A stretch of 6,784 nt of DNA from an uncultured Porphyromonadaceae bacterium (GCA_947174155.1 CAMWHX010000057.1:1-6784), one strand, 5' to 3'. Shown: positions 1-6,576, counted from the first letter of the stretch. Notes: a model not told the origin generated them from the letters alone. Made by a program: numbers and translations.

Positions 1-370
1 CTATTCCGTCATCTACAAGGCCATCGAGGAGGTCAAGGATGCCATGGAGGGTCTTCTCTCGCCCGAGATACGCGAGGAGATCACCGGTACGGCCGAGGTG
101 CTCCAGACCTATCACATCTCGAAGGTCGGCACTATCGCCGGTGCCATCGTGCGTGACGGCAAGATCAAACGCAGCAACAAGGTGCGCGTGATCCGCGACG
201 GCATCGTCATCTACACCGGCGAACTCGGCTCCCTCAAGCGCTTCAAGGACGACGTCAAGGAGGTAGTCTCCGGCTATGACTGCGGTCTCTCCGTGCAGGG
301 CTACAACGACATCCGCGAAGGCGACATCATCGAGGGCTTCGAGGAGGTCGAGGTCAAGAAAACGCTCTAA
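1..370 (+). CDS. infB: Translation initiation factor IF-2, C-terminal part (5' end outside window)
   Basis: The reading frame is open from base 2 to a TAA at 368-370, giving the last 122 residues of IF-2, the GTPase that brings initiator fMet-tRNA to the 30S subunit and promotes subunit joining. The visible part is the end of domain 3 ([17 protein letters not shown]) followed by the C-terminal beta-barrel (C2) that binds fMet-tRNA. Family hallmarks I can see are EITGTAEV, the VGTIAGAIV strand, [16 protein letters not shown], the YDCGLSV strand with its conserved Cys-Gly, and [14 protein letters not shown]. These align closely with the end of the E. coli protein as I remember it. The G domain and N-terminal region lie upstream and cannot be judged. 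The protein ends where the family usually ends, so the 3' end is intact. The next gene on the same strand begins about 60 bases later, across an AT-rich palindrome. Confidence 0.97.
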   Translation, partial: YSVIYKAIEEVKDAMEGLLSPEIREEITGTAEVLQTYHISKVGTIAGAIVRDGKIKRSNKVRVIRDGIVIYTGELGSLKRFKDDVKEVVSGYDCGLSVQGYNDIREGDIIEGFEEVEVKKTL

Positions 371-374
371 TCAG

Positions 375-444
375 TGCATAATGCATAATTCATAATTGCC
401 ATCCGGCACCCAATTATGAATTATGCATTATGAATTATGAATTA
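375..444. repeat. AT-rich inverted repeat made of 7-base units between infB and folK
   Basis: Bases 377-398 and 411-432 are a perfect 22-base inverted repeat separated by a 12-base loop (399-410, CCATCCGGCACC). Each arm is itself made of heptamers: the right side reads ATTATGA, ATTATGC, ATTATGA, ATTATGA, ATTA from 414 to 444 when the phase is allowed to slip by a base, and the left arm reads TGCATAA, TGCATAA, TTCATAA, TTG from 375 to 398. The element is far richer in A+T than the genes on either side. Its right arm contains the ATG at 430 assigned to folK. From memory, ATTATGA-type palindromes recur between genes in Bacteroidales; I could not verify this here. There is no T-run after the hairpin, so a classical terminator is not well supported. 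Confidence 0.8.
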
Positions 445-921
445 AATAAGGTGAATTACTTTATCAATTTAGGGAGTAATTTAGGCAACAAACGCCTCAA
501 CCTGTCGCGCGCCATGCGCGGCGTGGCTGAGGCGTTTGGCCCATATGAACTCTCCCACGCCGTGGAGTCGGCCCCACAGGGATTCAAGTCCGACCACTCC
601 TTCCTCAACATCGGGATGGCCTTCCAAAGCGACCTGGAGCCGGAGGAGGTATTACGACGCCTCCAGGAGATCGAGCGATCCATCTCCCCGGCCTCACACC
701 GCCGGGCCGACGGCTCATACGCCGACCGCGTCATCGACATTGACATCGTAGCCGTCGATGACATGCTGTATGATTCCCACCATCTCCACATACCTCACCC
801 CCGCCTCGCCGAACGCCGATTCTATCTCGAACCCCTCGAAGAGCTCGCACCCGCCTGGCGCCATCCCCGCACCGGCAAGACCCCGCGCGAGATGCTGGCC
901 GCCCTCCCCGACAATCTCTGA
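430..921 (+). CDS. folK: 2-amino-4-hydroxy-6-hydroxymethyldihydropteridine pyrophosphokinase (HPPK)
   Basis: This cytosolic enzyme transfers pyrophosphate from ATP to 6-hydroxymethyl-7,8-dihydropterin, the step before dihydropteroate synthase in folate synthesis. The 163-residue product is of normal length for a single-domain HPPK. Visible hallmarks are the N-terminal GSNLGNK (Gly15-Leu18), FLN at 58-60 in the place of the family's YLN, the IER helix at 81-83, the Mg-binding signature DRVIDIDIV with Asp103 and Asp105, and IPHPRLAERRFYLEPL at 121-136 with His123. The start is uncertain: ATG 430 lies inside the palindrome, whereas GTG 451 would give a protein beginning (M)NYFINLGSNL, which matches the usual distance from start to GSNL and leaves the repeat outside the gene. 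The first seven residues (MNYELNK) look like translated repeat. nudC follows after two bases, which suggests one transcript. Confidence 0.95.
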   Translation: MNYELNKVNYFINLGSNLGNKRLNLSRAMRGVAEAFGPYELSHAVESAPQGFKSDHSFLNIGMAFQSDLEPEEVLRRLQEIERSISPASHRRADGSYADRVIDIDIVAVDDMLYDSHHLHIPHPRLAERRFYLEPLEELAPAWRHPRTGKTPREMLAALPDNL

Positions 922-923
922 CC

Positions 924-1661
924 ATGACGCCGACACTGCTATACAACTCCAACCGGCTCCTCCTCACCGAGGATGACCGTCCCGCGACGCTACCGGGTAT
1001 CTGCGGGGAGGCCCGCTTCGCCATTGACGGCTATGACTGCATACTCCTCTGCGACTCCGACGCCGACTCCCTCGGGCGCGACGGACTGCGTTGGGTCGGT
1101 CTGCGCGAATGTTACGGACTTATCGAAGACACCCTCTGGCATACAGCAGCCAAGGGATCCGAACTGATGTGGTGGGCCACCCACTCCCGCTTCTGCCCCG
1201 TCTGCGGCACCCGCATGGAGACACAGACGGAGATCTCACGCTGCTGCCCCGCGTGCGGCTACGAATCCTGGCCATACCTCTCCCCTGCCGTGCTCGTGCT
1301 CGTCACCCGCGGCGAGGAGGCGTTGCTGGTCCATGCCGCCAATTTCCGCCGTGACATGCACGCCCTGGTAGCCGGCTTCGTCGAGACCGGCGAGACGCTG
1401 GAGGAGTGTGTGGCGCGCGAAGTGCGCGAGGAGACAAGCCTGGAAATAACAGACGTGCGCTACTTCGCCTCCCAGAGCTGGCCCTTCCCCTCGCAGATGA
1501 TGATCGGCTTCACTGCCCGCTGGAAAAGCGGCGAGATACGATTTGCCGACGGCGAACTGACCTCCGGAGGCTTCTTCACCCGAGATGCCGTGCCGACCCT
1601 GCCGACCCTCCCCTCCCTGTCGCGCCGCATGATCGACGCCTGGCTCGCAGGCACCATCTAA
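924..1661 (+). CDS. nudC: NAD(+)/NADH pyrophosphatase, Nudix hydrolase of the NudC family
   Basis: The 245-residue product matches NudC, which cleaves NADH or NAD+ to NMN(H) and AMP and in E. coli also removes NAD caps from RNA. The order is right: a divergent N-terminal domain (about 1-85), a zinc ribbon with Cys91-x2-Cys94 and Cys108-x2-Cys111, then the Nudix domain. The Nudix box runs from Gly141 (GFVETGE) through REVREETSL at 155-163 and keeps the catalytic Glu residues 159 and 160. The NudC-specific motif SQPWPFPxS is present as SQSWPFPSQ at 173-181. Two oddities: the Gly near the end of the Nudix box (REUxEExGU) is Ser162, and the family motif has Ser for Pro at its third place and Gln for Ser at its last. 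Both may be normal variation in Bacteroidota. ATG 924 follows the folK stop by two bases, supporting translational coupling. The gene ends 16 bases before a terminator hairpin. Confidence 0.93.
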   Translation: MTPTLLYNSNRLLLTEDDRPATLPGICGEARFAIDGYDCILLCDSDADSLGRDGLRWVGLRECYGLIEDTLWHTAAKGSELMWWATHSRFCPVCGTRMETQTEISRCCPACGYESWPYLSPAVLVLVTRGEEALLVHAANFRRDMHALVAGFVETGETLEECVAREVREETSLEITDVRYFASQSWPFPSQMMIGFTARWKSGEIRFADGELTSGGFFTRDAVPTLPTLPSLSRRMIDAWLAGTI

Positions 1662-1677
1662 GCTCTACGCGACCCAA

Positions 1678-1723
1678 AAGAAGAGAGCCGTCAAGCGATG
1701 ATTCGCCTGATGGCTCTCTTCTT
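1678..1723. terminator. Bidirectional hairpin terminator between nudC and the large surface-protein gene
   Basis: AAGAAGAGAGCC at 1678-1689 pairs perfectly with GGCTCTCTTCTT at 1712-1723. The stem continues inward with a G-U pair (1690/1711), TCA/TGA, one A/C mismatch, and GCGA/TCGC closing a TGAT loop, about 20 pairs in all. On the + strand the right arm and its flank are T-rich (CTTCTTATTT); on the - strand the stem is followed by CTTTTGGG. It lies 16 bases from the stop codons of both convergent genes, which fits a terminator serving both. Confidence 0.82.
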
Positions 1724-1739
1724 ATTTGGTCGCCGGGGC

Positions 1740-1922
1740 TTATCTCATCACGAGCTTCCGCCCGGCCACGATGTAGACACCCTTTTCGAGCCCCACTACA
1801 CGATAGGGCTCTCCCGCATGGAGATCACAGGAAGCTACTCTCACACCATCGACACGTATCAGGTCCACATGACGGTCACTGTCACTGAGAATCTCAACTA
1901 CACCCTCAGCCGCGGTCACTCT
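1740..1922 (-). other. T9SS type A-like C-terminal sorting domain of the surface protein
   Basis: Residues about 1474-1533 show the pattern of type IX secretion C-terminal domains: a short beta-sandwich with VDLIRVDGVRVASCDL (the place of the common 'v.dl.Gr.v' strand), then VVGLEKGVYIV, then a basic-hydrophobic end RKLVMR. In known systems this domain is recognised by the T9SS and the protein is anchored at the cell surface or released. No T9SS component is encoded in this window, so the export route is inferred from similarity only. Confidence 0.55.
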
Positions 1923-4900
1923 CAGCGAACCCTCAGCCTCCGGCAGAAGGACACCTGAGAACTCACTGGTGATACGCACGACCCGTTCTCCTCCGATACG
2001 GCTCACATAAGCCTGCAGAGGTTCCGGCACTATACCCTGATAGAAGGCGGAACCGGGTGCCAGAGGCTCTCCATTATCAGTCAGGTCATCCATACCGACG
2101 TTCAGACCCATGGCTCTGCTCGCCTCGGACTCGGGCAGCGGTAGCCACAACGGACGGAACTCACGCCCTGAAGCCCATGTCACGGCGTAGGGAGCAGTCG
2201 TCTCGGGAGTAATACGTACTCTCGCATTGTTGGAGAAGGTCACAGGTCCGGAGATGTTGAAACGTTTCTCATAAGCCTCATTATTGGGCATCGAGATGAT
2301 ATACGGGATACCGGCCTTTATACCGGCAGCTTCAATCCAGTCTCCCGCGGCGTCGGCCTCATAAAGCCAGTAGGGATATTGGGTCTGGATACTGGTCACC
2401 TGAGAGAAGGGGGTAAGCCTGCGATCCTCCACGCGGACATTCGCGGCGTCAAACGGGAGGACGATCGTCTCCCAACCTCCGCAGCCGTCAAGAGGTGTCT
2501 TCTGAGTGAATTCCCTGGTCAGTGAGCTGCGCATAGCCGTAAACGGCAGAGCCGCGCGGAAGGGATGTCCCGTTTTGAGCACGAGCGACTCGCACTCACC
2601 CTCACCCGATGCGGTCTGCATGACCGCCACATTAGTACTCATACCCTCCGGAGCATAATCTATACTCTCTACATAGACCAGCAGGTTAGGATTATCAATC
2701 ATCTCAGTCACGCGGCTGTCAAGACGCTTATGAGGATGCCAGATAATAGACGTCAGACGCGGATCCGCACCAAACGCCTCCTCACCGATTCTCTCCACCC
2801 CGGCAGGCAGAGATACAGACAACAGATCCTCAGACCCATAGAAGCCATAATCCCCCACGCCGGTCACCACAAACTCAAAGTCCCCGTGAGTCACACGCGC
2901 AGGAATCACCAGATCCCCCGAAGCGCGGTTACCCGGTGCCGAAGCCGAGCCACCCCGTGTCGCCACAGCCGGAGTCTCCGCATCCGTCACCCGATACCAA
3001 ATCCCCTCATACTCAAACTCATCCCCAATCACCGGCTTCGCCGGCTCGTCATGGCCCACGACATTGAAAACGAATTCGGTTAATTGTGTCTTAGTCGTAG
3101 TCCCATCAGACCATGTACATCTCAATGCGCCCTCCTTCAACTCTATTGTGTAGTCACCCTTAATATTAAGAGGCATAGTCTCCTGCGGAATAAAGGTAAC
3201 CACATTATCAGTTACACTCACATTGGCTCCTACCATACGATTTCCGTCAGGTGTGACAAATGTAACTATATTACCGGCTAAAATATTCTTTTTGATACTC
3301 TCCGGTCCATCTATTGTAAGGGCGAACTCTGAGGGAAGTGTCTCATACATTCCCGGCTTCGGATCGATAGAGATACGGACATTATACAGATTTTCATCCG
3401 GTATATAATCCCATGTAAAAGTCTGCTCGGCATTCATCTCATTTCCGACAGCAACAATACCGGCGGGGACAGTAAGGGAGTATTTACCACCCTTCCGGAG
3501 GTCATTGAACCTTACAATAAGCAACTGCTCGTTTACTGACCACTCTAACAAGGATACCGATTCAGACTTCAATACCTCAACGATCTTACCATCCTCATCA
3601 GACCTCTCTATAGTAAGGACAGTGTCAGGATTGACGAGTTTTAGATCGGCCTTATCATATACGATATTGATTACATCAAGCATATATCCCTGATTATAGT
3701 CCACAACCGTCCCATCCTCCGGAGATACGCTCATAGCAGTAAAGTATTCAGGCTCAGGGGGAGCCGCAACTGTATAGTGGAGTATGGTCTCAGGATTACC
3801 CGGCTTTCCATTGGCATCAATCAGTATTCCCTCAGGAATTACGACAGAATAATCACCGGGGGTAGCCTCATATGCGAACCTAACTATATATTTAGATGGA
3901 TTATCCCAATCAAACTCTATTTCACCGGACGCGACCTGAGTACCGGAACCATCCAACAACATAATCTCACTTTCGAAGTTTATTCCGGTTTCCCAATCTG
4001 CACCATGCCAATAAGTCGAAATCTCCCTGAGCTCATTTACACCGACAGTAGAGCCGTCAGCAGGCACCGCATAGTCAAGGGTATATACAAACTCAGGTTC
4101 ATGAGGTTTCTCGCCATCCTTAGCCACCACCCGCCGGAAGAGCGACCACGGTTCGGTAGCCTCTATATCGGAGAGAGAGGCGTTAGGCATTGTCAGAGTG
4201 GCATTGGCATACACAGTCTCAGAGAAGCAGTTGGCAGATGCAGAGACAGGCTTCTCGGCATTATATCGCACGTCAGCAATGTCCTCACAACCCTCAAAGG
4301 TATTCCCGCCAAGCGCAGCGAGCGCAGCCGGAAACACGACCGAGCGCAGACTCTTACACCCCATAAAAGCATGATGACCGACCTCTAAAAGCCCCTCCGG
4401 ACAAACGACAGACTCCAAGCCCGTACAACCACGGAAAGCCTGCGGTAAAATAGATATCAGCGAACCCGGCAGAGCAACACTCCGCAGAGCGGAACACCCC
4501 TCAAACATACCGAAACCGATATTAGTCATCGTTTCCGACAATTCCACACTCTCCAAAGCAGTGCAATAGCCGAAAGCCCAATCACCGATAATTCCCGGAT
4601 TCCCCTCAATCCTGACGCTCTTCAACCCCTGACAAGAAGCGAAGGCATATTGACCGATAGAAGTCACAGAAGCCGGGATGGTATCCATAACGAGGTTATG
4701 AGCCTGATTAAAGGCGAAATCCCCGATAGTAGTCACCGTCGAGGGGAGATGGACAAAAGTGACCGGCTGGAATGCAAAACCGCACTTACCTATTCTCGTC
4801 ACAGTAAAGGTCTCCCCCCTATATTCGACCTGCGGCTGGAGGATCAATCCCCCCGAAGCCGTATTACCCGAAGAGAGAGGGATATCCCGATCCTCCTCCG

Positions 4901-6341
4901 GACTATACCGCACCGTACCGCGTCGAGTCTCGCAAGTCCGAGCCTCCGCATCCAGCACCGTATACCACAGCCCCGCACACTCAAAGTCATCACCGATCTG
5001 CGGCCTAAAGGTACTCGTAACCCGTATCTCATGAGTAGCACAATTGAACTCGACGTCAAAAGTCTCACCCTCACGAGCCCCGGCGATCGTCATATTAGCA
5101 TCCTCATTCCCCGGAATCTTGACCCAAGTATCCAGCGGTATTTCGCCCCCGGTCGAATACCATATATCCTCTCTTCCATTCCAAACCTTGATTTTAAATC
5201 CGCTTGTACCTATAGTAAGGTCTTTATGGATAGCCAACCCATCAGAGTTGCAAGGGATTCCATTGTCTGACCAGCTGTTGAAGCCACCAAGCACATTGAC
5301 ATACCAGTTCTCATAATCCTGATTACCTACTTTGTAATCAACAACCAAAATATTATTCTCTGAATCAAAAGTAAATGTCAAATCGCGGGCAGTCCCAGAC
5401 CCTGTTGCCAGACTCATATTCTCAAAATCAATATCCATGAGAACATATTCCTTTCCAGAAAGAATCGGCTCAGTCGTACCAATCCACAAACCATCACAGA
5501 CAATCTTGAATTCACCCCACAGGTAATCCATTTTAAGAATATATTTACCGTCCTCTACTTCTACAAATTTACAACTATCATCGGCGCCATTCCATGAATT
5601 AAATTCACCCGAAAGATAGACATCATGAGAGGAAATATCCTCACTCTCCCTAATAATAGTCAGAGTCATAGCCTCGGGATCATAATTAAAAGAAAACCTG
5701 CCTGCAGATTCTAATCTCCAATTTGTACCTTCTAACTGACATGGCATAGGAGTATTGATCATAGCGTTACTACCAATTGCGGAACTAATCCAGTCAGTCT
5801 GATATCCGGTTGACTTTTCAAATTTCTTGATTCCGAAAACCAGAGGAGCAGTCACATCCACAGTTACGGTCCAAATCCCATTCTCCTCTGTCATCTTCTT
5901 AGTTTCCCAGCCAGGAATGAAGGAACCATGTATCCCATACCCATACAAAGCTTGATTATAGTCACCTAAGATAAGAAGAGTAGACTGCAACGGATTGAAA
6001 ACTATATGAGGATTTCTAATATTGTTGTCCAAACGAATATTTCCACTTGTCCCCCCCAATTCCAGATTATAAACCTCGTCGGTCTTGAGGACGGTACTTC
6101 CACCCCAGTTAGCATTATTGTTAGACCAGGTACCATCATTGATCTTGAAGCCACTGGTCAGAGTACCCTCAAAGTCAAGTGTATATTCCCCGTTTGATCC
6201 TTCAGTGAACTTGTAAGTGGGATCACTCAAAGTCCAGTTATTGAACCCACCGATCAAGTAGTAATCAGCGGCGTGGAGATTCACTGTCGTGAAGATAAGG
6301 GCGAATAGGAAGGTCAGGAACCTTGTCTTTAGTTGTCGCAT
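1740..6341 (-). CDS. Secreted multidomain surface protein: glycan-binding-like domains, BspA-type leucine-rich repeats, Ig-like domains, T9SS-like C-terminus
   Basis: I recognise the modules but not a named gene. Residues 1-24 are a signal peptide (basic start, hydrophobic FLTFLFALIF core, LHA-AD cleavage; no lipobox Cys). Residues about 26-445 hold four similar beta-domains opening YLIGGFNNW, GIHGSFIPGW, VYLSGEFNSW and NVLGGFNSW, each with a later G-F-K-I type strand; this resembles the starch-binding SusE/SusF and CBM-like folds of Bacteroidota. About 510-730 is a BspA-type (LRR_5) repeat block with 23-residue spacing. About 752-1096 are three Ig-like domains (two starting with VPADGSTV and VSPEDGTV). 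About 1103-1225 is a second, shorter BspA-type module. About 1250-1470 is a beta-rich region with GGWETIVLPF. The last about 60 residues, ending VVGLEKGVYIVAGRKLVMR, resemble a type IX secretion sorting domain. It is probably exported and surface-attached, binding glycan or host protein; the ligand is unknown. The start is preceded by an A-rich stretch without Shine-Dalgarno, and a strong Bacteroidota promoter lies about 80 bases upstream. Base composition shifts between modules. Confidence 0.9.
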   Translation of the reverse strand: MRQLKTRFLTFLFALIFTTVNLHAADYYLIGGFNNWTLSDPTYKFTEGSNGEYTLDFEGTLTSGFKINDGTWSNNNANWGGSTVLKTDEVYNLELGGTSGNIRLDNNIRNPHIVFNPLQSTLLILGDYNQALYGYGIHGSFIPGWETKKMTEENGIWTVTVDVTAPLVFGIKKFEKSTGYQTDWISSAIGSNAMINTPMPCQLEGTNWRLESAGRFSFNYDPEAMTLTIIRESEDISSHDVYLSGEFNSWNGADDSCKFVEVEDGKYILKMDYLWGEFKIVCDGLWIGTTEPILSGKEYVLMDIDFENMSLATGSGTARDLTFTFDSENNILVVDYKVGNQDYENWYVNVLGGFNSWSDNGIPCNSDGLAIHKDLTIGTSGFKIKVWNGREDIWYSTGGEIPLDTWVKIPGNEDANMTIAGAREGETFDVEFNCATHEIRVTSTFRPQIGDDFECAGLWYTVLDAEARTCETRRGTVRYSPEEDRDIPLSSGNTASGGLILQPQVEYRGETFTVTRIGKCGFAFQPVTFVHLPSTVTTIGDFAFNQAHNLVMDTIPASVTSIGQYAFASCQGLKSVRIEGNPGIIGDWAFGYCTALESVELSETMTNIGFGMFEGCSALRSVALPGSLISILPQAFRGCTGLESVVCPEGLLEVGHHAFMGCKSLRSVVFPAALAALGGNTFEGCEDIADVRYNAEKPVSASANCFSETVYANATLTMPNASLSDIEATEPWSLFRRVVAKDGEKPHEPEFVYTLDYAVPADGSTVGVNELREISTYWHGADWETGINFESEIMLLDGSGTQVASGEIEFDWDNPSKYIVRFAYEATPGDYSVVIPEGILIDANGKPGNPETILHYTVAAPPEPEYFTAMSVSPEDGTVVDYNQGYMLDVINIVYDKADLKLVNPDTVLTIERSDEDGKIVEVLKSESVSLLEWSVNEQLLIVRFNDLRKGGKYSLTVPAGIVAVGNEMNAEQTFTWDYIPDENLYNVRISIDPKPGMYETLPSEFALTIDGPESIKKNILAGNIVTFVTPDGNRMVGANVSVTDNVVTFIPQETMPLNIKGDYTIELKEGALRCTWSDGTTTKTQLTEFVFNVVGHDEPAKPVIGDEFEYEGIWYRVTDAETPAVATRGGSASAPGNRASGDLVIPARVTHGDFEFVVTGVGDYGFYGSEDLLSVSLPAGVERIGEEAFGADPRLTSIIWHPHKRLDSRVTEMIDNPNLLVYVESIDYAPEGMSTNVAVMQTASGEGECESLVLKTGHPFRAALPFTAMRSSLTREFTQKTPLDGCGGWETIVLPFDAANVRVEDRRLTPFSQVTSIQTQYPYWLYEADAAGDWIEAAGIKAGIPYIISMPNNEAYEKRFNISGPVTFSNNARVRITPETTAPYAVTWASGREFRPLWLPLPESEASRAMGLNVGMDDLTDNGEPLAPGSAFYQGIVPEPLQAYVSRIGGERVVRITSEFSGVLLPEAEGSLRVTAAEGVVEILSDSDRHVDLIRVDGVRVASCDLHAGEPYRVVGLEKGVYIVAGRKLVMR
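4287..4700 (-). repeat. Six 69-base (23-residue) BspA-type leucine-rich repeats within the surface-protein gene
   Basis: Residues 548-685 hold six units of exactly 23 residues, each ending in a pattern like AFxGC. The cysteines fall at 570, 593, 616, 639, 662 and 685. The shared pattern is L-x-S-V-x-L-P-x-x-(L/V)-x-x-I-G-x-x-A-F-x-G-C, typical of LRR_5/BspA proteins. A further unit before residue 548 (TIGDFAFNQAHNL) has Ala547 where Cys would be. The DNA units have diverged, so this is a protein-level repeat and not a recent duplication. Confidence 0.85.
6270..6341 (-). other. Signal peptide of the large surface protein
   Basis: Residues 1-24 have basic residues at Arg2, Lys5 and Arg7, a hydrophobic core FLTFLFALIF, and a small-residue cleavage site (LHA before AD). 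This is a Sec type I signal peptide. There is no Cys at the cleavage site, so the protein is not a lipoprotein and is unlike SusE/SusF in that respect. Confidence 0.85.
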
Positions 6342-6388
6342 TGTTGTGTTAGTTTAGTTTATGGATGTGGATTGTAAAGGTGTGCATC

Positions 6389-6413
6389 CCGTCGACCGAT
6401 AAGGGTCTGACGG
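6389..6413 (-). promoter_or_regulatory. Possible hairpin at the 5' end of the surface-protein mRNA leader
   Basis: CCGTC at 6389-6393 and GACC at 6394-6397 pair with GGTC at 6404-6407 and GACGG at 6409-6413, with a single bulged base at 6408 and a six-base loop. The stem has nine pairs, mostly G-C, and would lie within the first few bases of the predicted transcript. It could stabilise the mRNA, but a chance fold of this size is possible. Confidence 0.35.
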
Positions 6414-6423
6414 TCTGCGTCTG

Positions 6424-6455
6424 CAAAGTTAGTAAGAATCTGTCGGATATTCAAA
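6424..6455 (-). promoter_or_regulatory. Bacteroidota-type promoter for the large surface-protein gene
   Basis: Read on the - strand there is TTTG (complement of 6452-6455), a 20-base spacer, then TAACTTTG (complement of 6424-6431). This is an exact match to the Bacteroides consensus TTTG / TAnnTTTG with the usual spacing. Transcription would begin near 6415-6420, giving a leader of about 75 bases before the ATG at 6341. Confidence 0.75.
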
Positions 6456-6472
6456 GATCTGCCGGGATTTTA

Positions 6473-6502
6473 TTTCTAATCTCTATTTTATCACTATATT
6501 TG
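6473..6502 (+). promoter_or_regulatory. Probable promoter for the + strand ORF at the right end
   Basis: TATATTTG at 6495-6502 matches the Bacteroidota -7 element TAnnTTTG exactly. The -33 element is weaker: TTTC at 6473-6476 with an 18-base spacer. Transcription would start near 6508-6512, about 60 bases before the ATG at 6573. It is back to back with the - strand promoter, so the region drives divergent genes. Confidence 0.45.
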
Positions 6503-6528
6503 CGCTTAATTTCATCCGCTCAGTCTCG

Positions 6529-6576
6529 ATGATGGTATCCACCCAAAGACAAACTACCTACCCCCAGACAGTATGA
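6529..6576 (+). other. Possible 15-codon leader ORF overlapping the start of the next ORF
   Basis: From ATG 6529 (a second ATG follows at 6532) the frame reads MMVSTQRQTTYPQTV and stops at TGA 6574-6576, which overlaps the downstream ATG at 6573 in an ATGA arrangement. It starts about 20 bases after the predicted transcription start. The peptide has no run of one amino acid that would suggest attenuation, and there is no clear ribosome binding site. It may be a real coupled leader or simply a short chance frame. Confidence 0.25.

Noticed and set aside
375..444. The palindrome as a CRISPR fragment or an infB terminator
   Set aside because: There is only one palindrome with no spacers, and no T-run follows the hairpin; folK begins within it.
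1406..1888. A 160-codon + strand open frame across the nudC end and the terminator
   Set aside because: It overlaps nudC out of frame, crosses the terminator and runs antisense into the surface gene; the Arg-rich product is typical of a shifted frame in GC-rich DNA.
1698..1958. An 86-codon + strand open frame starting in the terminator loop
   Set aside because: Its start lies in the hairpin loop and it is antisense to the C-terminal sorting domain; no supporting signal was seen.
2565..3083. A 172-codon + strand open frame
   Set aside because: It lies antisense within the 1533-residue gene; its product is Arg/His-rich low-complexity without recognisable domains, while the - strand frame shows clear domains.
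3777..4388. A 203-codon + strand open frame
   Set aside because: Antisense to the Ig-like and leucine-rich repeat coding region; no family resemblance and explained as a shadow frame.
4650..5270. A 206-codon + strand open frame
   Set aside because: Antisense to the leucine-rich repeat and fourth N-terminal domain; the product shows no motif and its opening follows from the codon bias of the opposite strand.
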